Assembly (NCBI RefSeq): GCF_038957035.1
Contig: NZ_CP152412.1
Span: forward strand, 4,894,501-4,958,500
Direction of reading: 5' to 3'
DNA from: Bradyrhizobium sp. B097
Lineage (GTDB): Bacteria > Pseudomonadota > Alphaproteobacteria > Rhizobiales > Xanthobacteraceae
DNA length: 64,000 nt
Each line of letters opens with the position of its first letter. Position 1 is the first letter of the stretch. The translations under genes were made by a program, and so were the position numbers. Positions 28,515 through 35,781 of this stretch are shown here, one piece after another. A model generated the notes under the pieces. The model was not told the origin of the DNA and did not search any database. It worked only from the letters and a program-made list of their open reading frames with translations.

Positions 28515-29752
28515 CGACGGCCGCCACCGGGCGGCCCGCCGCCACCGAATCCGCCGCCGGGCCCGAATGGGCCCCCGCCGCCGGGGCCGAAGGGTCCGCC
28601 GGGCGAGCCGAAGCCGCCCGGACCGGGGCCGGCCGTTCCGCCATTCAGCGGATCGGGCGCAGGACCGCCGCCACCGGGCGGCCCGCCACCGGGCGCACCA
28701 GACGGCCCGCCAGGGCTGCCACCTGGGCCGCTGCCGCCGGGGCCGCCAGCTGGCGCACCGCGCCCGCCCGGTCCGGATCCATGCCCGGGCCCAGAGCCGC
28801 CTCCGCCGGAGCCGCGGCCCGGTGTGCCGGGGCTCCGCACCGACGAGCCCGGGAATCTCGTGACCGATTGCACCGACTCGACGCGCAGCTCGCGTGTCCC
28901 CGACAGCTGCGCGTTGACCACCACGCGCGTATCGGCGGCCGGTGAAAAGCGCGAGTGGTCGCGCGCGACGAAGCCGGAGCCGAGCTGCAGGTCGTTGCCG
29001 ACCCGCCGCACATAGGCCTCGATCAACAGCCGCTTGGCGCCGGCGAGATCGGAGAAGTCATCGGCGCGGCTGCGCGAGACCTGCATCACGCCCTGCGCAA
29101 CATGGCCTTCGGCCTGCACGCGTTGACCGACCAAAGCTGCATCGACGCCGGTCAGCTTGAGCTCGCCGATCCGGAACGCTCCGTCGTGGTCGCGCTCGAG
29201 CGGTCCTGCGACGCGCATCGCAGCGTCATGGCGCTCCTGCACCAGGCTTGCGACGACGACGCCATCGGTGCGGCGCAGGCCGAACACGGCGACATGCGCG
29301 CCGACCTTCAGCCAGCTCTCGCGGCCGCTCCAGGCGACCTTCTGACCGAGCACCATCAGCTCGCCCGATTTCACCTGCTCGACCGGCCCGGTCACTTCGC
29401 TCGCCACGTCGATGCGTTTGGTCGACAGCGTGCCGCCGGCATCGCGCTCTGCCACCACGCGCGCGAGCTGGCCGATCCGCAGCGCTTTGGCGCTCGCCGC
29501 CTCGCCGTCGATCCGGACCGGCACGTCGGCCGCATAGGCGACGCGCTCGCCATTGACGTAGATCGAGCCGAACCGCTGGATCACACCGACAATGCCGGTG
29601 CCACCGATGCCCTGGTCGGAGCCGGTGATCCCGGTGCCGCCGATACCCTGATCGTTGCCGCGCTTCTTGACCTGCGCGCCGGCGAGCGAGGTTCCACCGA
29701 GCCAGAAACCGATCAGCAGCGCGCGGCGGGACATGACCGGCGGGCTTTTCAT
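28511..29752 (-). CDS. Secreted DUF5666 protein with Gly/Pro-rich C terminus
   Basis: The N terminus has a signal-like segment (SRRALLIGFWLGGTSLAGA), possibly with a twin-arginine-type start, then a doubled DQGIGGTGI sequence and a series of DUF5666 beta-barrel repeats (VIQRFGSIYVNGERV, GPVEQVKSGELMVLGQKV, RVAGPLERDHDG). The last ~110 residues are almost only Gly, Pro and Ser, probably disordered. 413 residues. Its ATG overlaps the stop of the upstream DUF6502 gene (29749-29752), so the pair is translationally coupled. Its stop codon lies inside an intergenic repeat. DUF5666 proteins have no established function; export is inferred. Confidence 0.75.
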   Translation of the reverse strand: MKSPPVMSRRALLIGFWLGGTSLAGAQVKKRGNDQGIGGTGITGSDQGIGGTGIVGVIQRFGSIYVNGERVAYAADVPVRIDGEAASAKALRIGQLARVVAERDAGGTLSTKRIDVASEVTGPVEQVKSGELMVLGQKVAWSGRESWLKVGAHVAVFGLRRTDGVVVASLVQERHDAAMRVAGPLERDHDGAFRIGELKLTGVDAALVGQRVQAEGHVAQGVMQVSRSRADDFSDLAGAKRLLIEAYVRRVGNDLQLGSGFVARDHSRFSPAADTRVVVNAQLSGTRELRVESVQSVTRFPGSSVRSPGTPGRGSGGGGSGPGHGSGPGGRGAPAGGPGGSGPGGSPGGPSGAPGGGPPGGGGPAPDPLNGGTAGPGPGGFGSPGGPFGPGGGGPFGPGGGFGGGGPPGGGRR

Positions 29753-30624
29753 GCCGCACCGCCTTCGTCGGCATCTTCATCGACCGGACCGTCGGGGCCC
29801 TCGCGATAGATGTAGATGCCGAAATTCCAGCGGTAGTCGCCGCCCTTGTCCTTGGCCAAGGCGCGGTTGGCCTCGCGGTTGGCGACCTTCAGCGCCTCCA
29901 TCGCGAGCTCGCGCGAGCGCCCCTCGAGCCGTTTTGCCAGCTTGGCCGACAGCCCGTCGTAATGTACCGCGCGTTCGAGGAAGCGCGGCGTCGCCGACGA
30001 CACGTTGAGTTCGGCAGCCGCGACATGGTCGTGCAAATTGCGGCCGAGATAGTGCCATTTGCGATCGTCGTCGCCATGCGGGACGAAGGCCTCCTCGACC
30101 AGCATGATCTCGTCGCGATCATTGATGGTGACGAGCTTGCGGTCGAGCCATTCGTCGAGCACCGCGCGCGGCCGCACATCCTTGGTGATCGATTCGACCA
30201 GCGTCTCGAACGACGGTGCGCCGCCATCGGCGGTGCGCGGCAACGGCAGGGGATCGCCCTTGGCGTCGGTGAATTCCGGCGCGGCCAGCCAGCGCGCGAT
30301 GATCGCGCTGGTGCGCGACAGTGTTGCCGGCACCGCATTGACCGGCGCGCCTGCGCCGCGCAGCCGCGCGACCTCCTTGCGGTGGATGCCGGTCAAGAGG
30401 CTGACGCGGCTGTCGGTCTGCTCCTTACCCTCGAGCGCGAAGTCGTGCTCGGCGACGTTGACATAGAGCTCGCGCAGCAGCTGGGTCAGCGCCGGAAATG
30501 TCATGCCGCCGCGGACGCAAAGCCGCACCAGCGGGCGCAGCATCCGCGCCAGCGGCGCGTGCAGCTTCGCGGCGGCGATCGGCGCAGACGATCCCGGCTT
30601 CGACTTCGGGGGCTTGGCATTCAT
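29749..30624 (-). CDS. DUF6502 family protein (helix-turn-helix-like)
   Basis: The family is recognisable from LARMLRPLVRLCVRGGMTFPAL, QLLRELYVNVAEHDF and the helix-turn-helix-like EQTDSRVSLLTGIHRKEV. It then has an alpha-helical C-terminal part with FGIYIYREG near the end. No enzyme motif. 291 residues from ATG 30624 (a TTG at 30630 is also in frame). It forms a two-gene unit with the DUF5666 gene and is divergent from the small putative regulator at 30800. A 17-bp palindrome ends ~25 bp before its start, so it is probably regulated by, or itself the binder of, that site. DNA binding is inference. Confidence 0.75.
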   Translation of the reverse strand: MNAKPPKSKPGSSAPIAAAKLHAPLARMLRPLVRLCVRGGMTFPALTQLLRELYVNVAEHDFALEGKEQTDSRVSLLTGIHRKEVARLRGAGAPVNAVPATLSRTSAIIARWLAAPEFTDAKGDPLPLPRTADGGAPSFETLVESITKDVRPRAVLDEWLDRKLVTINDRDEIMLVEEAFVPHGDDDRKWHYLGRNLHDHVAAAELNVSSATPRFLERAVHYDGLSAKLAKRLEGRSRELAMEALKVANREANRALAKDKGGDYRWNFGIYIYREGPDGPVDEDADEGGAA

Positions 30625-30648
30625 GCCCAACTTTTAGCCGTCCGCTCC

Positions 30649-30711
30649 GTGGGACACAATCCCACCGCTTTGCCCCCCCCGCTTGACGTGTGACATTTTC
30701 CCACTTATGGG
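30649..30711 (+). promoter_or_regulatory. Regulatory module 1: two 17-bp palindromes 39 bp apart plus promoter
   Basis: The first palindrome is GTGGGACACAATCCCAC at 30649-30665, the second GTGTGACATTTTCCCAC at 30688-30704 (13 of 17 identical). The second fills the spacer of a promoter: -35 TTGACG at 30683-30688, 17-bp spacer, -10 TATGGG at 30706-30711, pointing right to the gene at 30800. The first sits just upstream of the leftward DUF6502 start. The same module recurs at 31339-31401 with identical spacing. Confidence 0.7.
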
Positions 30712-30799
30712 AAATAAAATCACATCCGGACACGACGCGCGCTTGCCGGCGTGAGTGTCAGGGTGCGGAGGCACTGCCGCCATCGCCACGGACCGCTCC

Positions 30800-31234
30800 A
30801 TGACGCCTGCCCGATTCGACCTTGCGATCGCGGAAGCCTGCCGGATCGCCCAGGTTCCCTACGAGGAGTTCGTGTCGACGGTGATGGCAGGCGGCTATCC
30901 CTGCCTGCCGGGCGTGGCGCCCGGCTCGCCGCGCCGCTTCGGCGAAACCGATCTGCTGGCGCTGTACATCTATGGCCGCCTGCTCGCCTTCGGCTTTAGC
31001 GGCCTGCGCGCCGGCGAATATGCCAGCCGCGCGCATGCCGGCCTCACCGCCGAGCCGCGGGCGAACTCGATCTCGATCGCGCTGACATCGGATGGCGGCA
31101 AGCGTGTCGTCATCGAGCAGGATCTGCAGCGGCCCGCAGCCGCGATGCTGCCCGAGCGGATCCATTTCGACATCCCCGCGATCCGCCGCCAGTTGCAGCC
31201 CTCTGCGGCCGGCAGCACGGCCGAGCCGGCCTGA
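30800..31234 (+). CDS. Small putative DNA-binding protein, unknown family
   Basis: 144 residues, cytoplasmic, with no named family recognised. The middle part, FGETDLLALYIYGRLLAFGFSGLRAGEYASRA, has the spacing of a MerR-like winged helix-turn-helix (DL..L...L...G.S...A...A), preceded by AEACRIAQVPYEEFVST. The rest (ISIALTSDGGKRVVIEQDL) may be a small ligand or dimer domain. ATG at 30800; a GTG at 30755 is in frame, and the best Shine-Dalgarno (GGAGG near 30766) is too far from the ATG, so the start is uncertain. It is preceded by regulatory module 1 and lies upstream of module 2, making it the best candidate for the regulator that binds both. That role is inference. Confidence 0.6.
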   Translation: MTPARFDLAIAEACRIAQVPYEEFVSTVMAGGYPCLPGVAPGSPRRFGETDLLALYIYGRLLAFGFSGLRAGEYASRAHAGLTAEPRANSISIALTSDGGKRVVIEQDLQRPAAAMLPERIHFDIPAIRRQLQPSAAGSTAEPA

Positions 31235-31338
31235 CATCTCGCTAGCACTCCCGACCTGCTCGCCTCGCGCCGTCACGGCGCGATCGCGCCGCCATGCGCT
31301 CCGATGCCTCCTGCCAAAAAAATTGTCCACCGCCACAC

Positions 31339-31401
31339 GTGGGACATAATCCCACATTTTAGTCCGACGCCATTGACGTGTGAAATTTTCCCACGTATCC
31401 A
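31339..31401 (+). promoter_or_regulatory. Regulatory module 2: paired palindromes plus promoter of the polysaccharide operon
   Basis: GTGGGACATAATCCCAC (31339-31355) and GTGTGAAATTTTCCCAC (31378-31394), each one base different from its counterpart in module 1, with the same 39-bp centre spacing. The promoter is TTGACG (31373-31378), 17 bp, TATCCA (31396-31401), so the second palindrome occupies the spacer. The start point would be near 31408, giving a ~22-nt leader to the ATG at 31430. Confidence 0.7.
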
Positions 31402-31429
31402 GAATCCATTCAGCAGGGAATCCGACGCA

Positions 31430-31660
31430 ATGTCTCTTCGTTCGGCCCACGAACCCGGTTCGTCTTACGAACTCGGTTCGTCTTGCGAACCCGGTCGGTT
31501 CGCCGCCACCACACTCCGTTTCACGCCGAAGGCGCCCTTCTGCTTCACGCCGCAGGCGCCTTGCGGCCCGATCGAGCCGGTGTTTCCGGCGCTGCTGCGC
31601 TCGCTGGTGTTCGCCGCCGCGCTGGCGCTGCCGTTCGTCGTCGCCCTGTTCGTCGCATGA
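31430..31660 (+). CDS. Small membrane protein at the head of the polysaccharide operon
   Basis: 76 residues, unknown family. The N-terminal half has an 18-bp tandem repeat (31451-31496) encoding EPGSSY/ELGSSC/EPG, followed by two FTP(K/Q)APxC units. The C-terminal end is one hydrophobic helix (SLVFAAALALPFVVALFVA) reaching the stop codon. AGGGA lies ten bases before the ATG. The stop overlaps the next gene's ATG (ATGA, 31657-31660), which supports it as a real, translationally coupled gene. It may be a tail-anchored helper of the export machinery; this is inference. Confidence 0.6.
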   Translation: MSLRSAHEPGSSYELGSSCEPGRFAATTLRFTPKAPFCFTPQAPCGPIEPVFPALLRSLVFAAALALPFVVALFVA

Positions 31661-33618
31661 TCCGGATCGAGCCGCCCATGATTGGTCTCAACGCGCAGGC
31701 CCGGCGTCCGTCGGTGCTCCACATCTTCAAGGTCTACTACCCCGACCTGTTCGGCGGCACGCTGACCGTGATCCGCGACATCTGCGCCTCCCTGAGGGAC
31801 ACGTTCGACGCCGCCGTGTTGGTCTGCTCGCGCTCCGGAGGCGAGCGGCAGATCGTGGTCAATGACGTTGCCGTCGAGCGCGTGCACTCGTTCGGCGACG
31901 TGCTGTCGCTGCCGGCGGCGCCGACCTATCCGTGGCGGCTGTGGCGCCGCATCGCCGAGCACGATCTGCTGGCGCTGCACGCGCCCTTCCCGCTCGCCGA
32001 CCTCGTGTTCGCATTCGGGCTCGGCCGCGCGCGTCCGCTGGTGGTGCACTGGCACGCCGACATCGTCTCGCACGCGGCCTTGCGCTTTCTGGTCGAGCCG
32101 ATGATGCGGCGAACCCTGCGGCGTGCCGCCGCGATCATCGTCTCCGATCCGGTGCTGATCGAAACCACGCCGCTGCTTCAGGAGTTTTCCGACAAGTGCC
32201 ACGCCGTTCCGTTCGGCGTCGATGTCGAGAAATATGACCGGCCCGCCGCGCAACCCGACGACGTCAACGCCCGCGGCCGCCTCGTCCTCGCCTGCGGCCG
32301 GCTGGTGCCCTACAAGGGCTTTGACGTGCTGGTGCGCGCCGCCCACGCCCGCAATTTCGAGGTCTGGATCGTCGGCGAGGGCCGCGAGCGCGGCAATCTC
32401 GAGCAGCTGATCCGCGACTATGGCCTGCAGGACCGCGTCCGCCTGCTCGGCTCGGTGTCCGAGAGCGAACGCGTCAAGCTGATGCGCATCGCCGATGTCT
32501 TCGTGATGCCGTCGGTGACCAATGCCGAGACCTTCGGGCTGGCCCAGCTCGAGGCGATGGCGGCGAGCCGTCCGATCGTCAACACCGCGCTCGACACCGG
32601 CGTTCCGCATGTCGCCCGCGACGGCCTCGAGGCCATCACCGTGCCGCCCGGCGATCCCACCGCGCTCGCCGATGCCATCGAGACGCTGATCAACGATCCC
32701 GAGCGGCGCCGCCGCATGGGGCAGGCCGCGCGGCATCGCGCGATGACGAAATACTCGACATCAGCCTTCAAGGAGGGAGTGGAGACGGTGTACCGCAAGG
32801 TCGTGACCGAAGAGGCCGCCCCAAAGGACGCAGGGTCACTAGCCTCAGCCCCGCGCCCCCGAACGGCCGGTCTCGTCGGCGCGATCCAGATCGCGGCAGC
32901 GCTGGCCTGGTCAGACGTCCGCCATCGCTACGTCCGCTCCCTCCTTGGACCCTTCTGGATGTCGATCCAGATGGCGATCATGGTGGCCGTGCTTGGCTCG
33001 GTCATCGGCCATCTCTCCAACGCCAGCGCGGTGGCGCGGCTGCCGATGCTGGCGGCGAGCCTCACCGCCTGGACCTTCCTCAACAGCGTCGTGCTCGACG
33101 CCACCACCGCGCTGCAGGGCTCGGCCAGCCTGATCAAGGATCGCGCGCTGCCACCGGTGATCTTCCTGCTGCAGTGTACTTTCCGCCAGGCGCTCTTCGC
33201 GGCGCACAACGCGGTCGTGCCGCTGATCCTGTGGCTCGTGCTGACGCCGCGGGATGTGGGCGGCGCCATCGCCGCGCTGCCCGGCCTCGTCCTGTTCGCC
33301 ATCTGCACGCTCGGCGCCAGCCTCGTGCTCGGTGCGTTGGCGACGCGCTACCGTGACATAAAGCCGATCATCGAGTCCTCGCTGACGCTGGCCTTCCTAG
33401 CGTCGCCGATCATCTGGACGCCTGAGATGATCGATCGCGGCTCGACGGTGATGCGGCTCAATCCGCTGACGCATCTGTTCGCGGTCTGGCGCGACCCGCT
33501 GGCATCGGGCCATGTCGCGATGCCGAGCGTGATCTACGTGCTGGCCTGCCTTGCTGCGCTCGCGGTCGCGGCGACCGTGACGGTCGCTCAATTGCGCAAA
33601 GCGGCATTCTGGATCTAG
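31657..33618 (+). CDS. Glycosyltransferase (GT4-like) fused to ABC-2 polysaccharide export permease
   Basis: One uninterrupted 653-residue frame. Residues ~1-395 are a GT-B glycosyltransferase of the GT4 type: KVYYPDLFGGTLTVIRD at the N terminus, LACGRLVPYKGFDVLVRA and the E-x7-E motif in NAETFGLAQLEAMAASRP. After a short Ala/Pro linker, residues ~405-653 are a complete ABC-2 permease of the Wzm/KpsM type: WSDVRHRYVRSLLGPFW, about six membrane helices and the usual C terminus with TRYRDIKPIIE and PIIWTPEMID. Such genes are normally separate. In-frame GTG codons at 32779 and 32788 follow an AAGGAGG (32770-32776), so separate internal translation of the permease is possible. The partner ATPase follows 3 nt later. 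Confidence 0.85.
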   Translation: MIRIEPPMIGLNAQARRPSVLHIFKVYYPDLFGGTLTVIRDICASLRDTFDAAVLVCSRSGGERQIVVNDVAVERVHSFGDVLSLPAAPTYPWRLWRRIAEHDLLALHAPFPLADLVFAFGLGRARPLVVHWHADIVSHAALRFLVEPMMRRTLRRAAAIIVSDPVLIETTPLLQEFSDKCHAVPFGVDVEKYDRPAAQPDDVNARGRLVLACGRLVPYKGFDVLVRAAHARNFEVWIVGEGRERGNLEQLIRDYGLQDRVRLLGSVSESERVKLMRIADVFVMPSVTNAETFGLAQLEAMAASRPIVNTALDTGVPHVARDGLEAITVPPGDPTALADAIETLINDPERRRRMGQAARHRAMTKYSTSAFKEGVETVYRKVVTEEAAPKDAGSLASAPRPRTAGLVGAIQIAAALAWSDVRHRYVRSLLGPFWMSIQMAIMVAVLGSVIGHLSNASAVARLPMLAASLTAWTFLNSVVLDATTALQGSASLIKDRALPPVIFLLQCTFRQALFAAHNAVVPLILWLVLTPRDVGGAIAALPGLVLFAICTLGASLVLGALATRYRDIKPIIESSLTLAFLASPIIWTPEMIDRGSTVMRLNPLTHLFAVWRDPLASGHVAMPSVIYVLACLAALAVAATVTVAQLRKAAFWI

Positions 33619-33621
33619 CAC

Positions 33622-34362
33622 ATGGCAAGCATCCACCTCCGTGACGTCTGCCTCGATTATCCGCTGTACGGCGCCTACGACTTTTCCCTGAAGCGCCGCC
33701 TGCTCGGCCGCCTGTTCCGCCAGACCAGCGAGATGCGCACCATCCGCGCGGTCGACAACATCTCGATCGAGGCGAAGGCCGGCGCCCGCATCGGCCTCGC
33801 CGGGCCGAACGGCTCCGGCAAGTCAACTTTGCTGCGGCTGATCGCCGGCGTGTTTCCGGCAACCAGCGGCGAGGTCGAGATATCAGGCAATATCGTGCCG
33901 CTGCTCGGCCTCGGTGCCGGCGTCAATCTCGATTTCGTCGCCGCCGACAATATCAACCTGCTGCTGCGGATCTCCGGACGCAAGCCGACGCCGGCGATCC
34001 TGGACGAGATCTGGGCGTTCACCGAGCTGGAGGCGCGCATGCAGCGGCTGCCGCTGCGCATGTTCTCCTCGGGTATGCTGATGCGCGTGCTGTTCGCGAC
34101 CGCGACCGCGTTTCCCGCCGACATCCTGCTGCTCGACGAATGGCTCAGCGTGGTCGACGAGAATTTCTCGGCCAAGGCCGAGCAGCGGCTGCGCAAGATG
34201 GTCGAGGCAGCTGCGATCGTGATCATCGCCTCGCACGACCAGGGGCTGCTGCGCCGAACCTGCAACCGCATCATCAATCTCGACCACGGCCGCATCACCA
34301 GCACTGTTGCGCTGGATCCGCCCGTCCTGCATCACCTTGAGCTCAGAGAAATAACCGCATGA
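33622..34362 (+). CDS. Polysaccharide ABC transporter ATPase (KpsT/Wzt-like)
   Basis: Energises export of a lipid-linked polysaccharide through the fused permease. Walker A GPNGSGKST, a degenerate signature MFSSGMLMRV (FSSGM instead of LSGGQ, as usual for KpsT/Wzt), Walker B ILLLDEWLSV and an H-loop ASHD are seen. 246 residues, with no C-terminal carbohydrate-binding domain, so it is the short KpsT/TagH-like form rather than an O9a-type Wzt. It starts 3 nt after the fusion gene and overlaps the next gene by four bases. Confidence 0.93.
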   Translation: MASIHLRDVCLDYPLYGAYDFSLKRRLLGRLFRQTSEMRTIRAVDNISIEAKAGARIGLAGPNGSGKSTLLRLIAGVFPATSGEVEISGNIVPLLGLGAGVNLDFVAADNINLLLRISGRKPTPAILDEIWAFTELEARMQRLPLRMFSSGMLMRVLFATATAFPADILLLDEWLSVVDENFSAKAEQRLRKMVEAAAIVIIASHDQGLLRRTCNRIINLDHGRITSTVALDPPVLHHLELREITA

Positions 34363-35774
34363 CAAAGATCCTGGTCGTCAGCGAGGCGCTCGGCGAACCC
34401 AACCACAAGCGCGGCATCTTCCATTTCACGCGTGAATTGATCCGCTCGCTGGCCGACGACGGCCACGAGCTGACGCTGCTGGTCGAGACCACCCGCCGCT
34501 ATCGCAAGCTGCGCCAGCGCCAGCAGCGCACAAGGCTGCTGCCCGACGGCTCGCGGCTGATCGAGCTGCTCGCGCTCTATCGCTTCCTCGACGAAGCCGA
34601 CATGAATGCGCCTGTCATGCGCAGCAGCGGCGGCTTGCGCCGCACCGTCGACTGGTTCCGCGGCAAGCTCCGCGCCGCGACCTCGCTGGAATTCGCCGTC
34701 AGCTTCCTGCGCGCGCTCCATTTGCTGCCGGCCGGCGTCAGCCTGATCGAGAACCACGCCGACGGCCTCGAATACATCCCGACCGATTTGCGCCATCTCA
34801 AGCTGTTCGGCGATTTCCTGCTCGAACCCGGCTTCTACAGCTATCAGGACACCTCAGCGCTGCTGCGGCTGCCGCCGCCGCGGGTCGATGCGCGCGGCTA
34901 CGACGTCATTCTCGTCGACACGCCGACGCGGGTCGCGATCCAGCGCAAGCGCGGCGCCAAGGTGATCTGCGTCGTGCATGACCTGTTGCCGCTCACCGAT
35001 CTCAAGCTCAGCGACGTCGCAACGCGGCTGTTCCTGTCGCGCCTGTTCACCAGCCTGCAGCAGGCCGACGAGCTCGCCTTCGTCTCGCATTACAGCCTGG
35101 GCCGGTTCCGCGCCTTGCTTCCGCAGTTCGCGCATCTGCCGGCGCGGGTGGTCTATCCCCGCACCAGGTTCGATGCACCGGCGCTGCCGGCAGCCGGTGC
35201 CCCGAGCGGACGGCCGTACTTCGTCGTGATCGTCTCCGCCGAGCCGCGCAAGAACCTCGCCGCGGTCATCCGCGCCTTCCGCAAATTGCCCCAGGCCGAC
35301 CTCGTCGTGATCGGCTACACCGGCGCGCCGAGCCTGACCCGCAATGCGCCGCCCAACGTCCGCTTCTCCGGCTATGTCGAGGAGCACGAGAAGGCCGCGC
35401 TGATTGCCGATTCCCATGGCCTGATCATGCCGAGCCTCGCCGAAGGCTTCGGCGTGCCGATCATCGAGGCGCTGGCCGCGAACACGCCGGTGCTGTGCTC
35501 CGACATCGCCGTGTTCCGCGAGGTCGCGGGCGAGCTCGCCGACTATTTCGACCCGTTCTCGATTGATGCGATTAGCGCCTCGGTCACCCGGGTGCTGGCT
35601 GAGCAGGAGCAATGGCGGAACAAGATCCGCGCGCGCCGGACCGAGCTCGCCGACCGCTTCGGCCACCATACCCAGGCGCGCGACCTGCTGTCCCATCGGG
35701 TCGTCGCGGAAGCCGCGGCCGCCGTGCCAGCGCCGCCTGCCGCGATCGCCGCATTCAACGGCGCCACCGTGTAG
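34359..35774 (+). CDS. Glycosyltransferase, GT4-like
   Basis: GT-B fold transferase adding a sugar to the growing polysaccharide. It starts MTKILVVSEALGEPNHKRG; the donor-binding half has VIVSAEPRKNLAAVIRAF and the E-x7-E motif in PSLAEGFGVPIIEALAANTP, followed by SDIAVFREVAG. 471 residues, somewhat long because of an insertion around 75-170. Donor and acceptor cannot be read from the sequence. ATGA overlap with the ATPase gene. Cytoplasmic or membrane-associated. Confidence 0.88.
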   Translation: MTKILVVSEALGEPNHKRGIFHFTRELIRSLADDGHELTLLVETTRRYRKLRQRQQRTRLLPDGSRLIELLALYRFLDEADMNAPVMRSSGGLRRTVDWFRGKLRAATSLEFAVSFLRALHLLPAGVSLIENHADGLEYIPTDLRHLKLFGDFLLEPGFYSYQDTSALLRLPPPRVDARGYDVILVDTPTRVAIQRKRGAKVICVVHDLLPLTDLKLSDVATRLFLSRLFTSLQQADELAFVSHYSLGRFRALLPQFAHLPARVVYPRTRFDAPALPAAGAPSGRPYFVVIVSAEPRKNLAAVIRAFRKLPQADLVVIGYTGAPSLTRNAPPNVRFSGYVEEHEKAALIADSHGLIMPSLAEGFGVPIIEALAANTPVLCSDIAVFREVAGELADYFDPFSIDAISASVTRVLAEQEQWRNKIRARRTELADRFGHHTQARDLLSHRVVAEAAAAVPAPPAAIAAFNGATV

Positions 35775-35781
35775 GCCGGTC

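Noticed and set aside
31657..33618. Fusion gene as two genes with a missed boundary
   Set aside because: No in-frame stop exists at the junction and the frame is continuous. Internal initiation remains possible and is noted, but the fusion is what the sequence shows.
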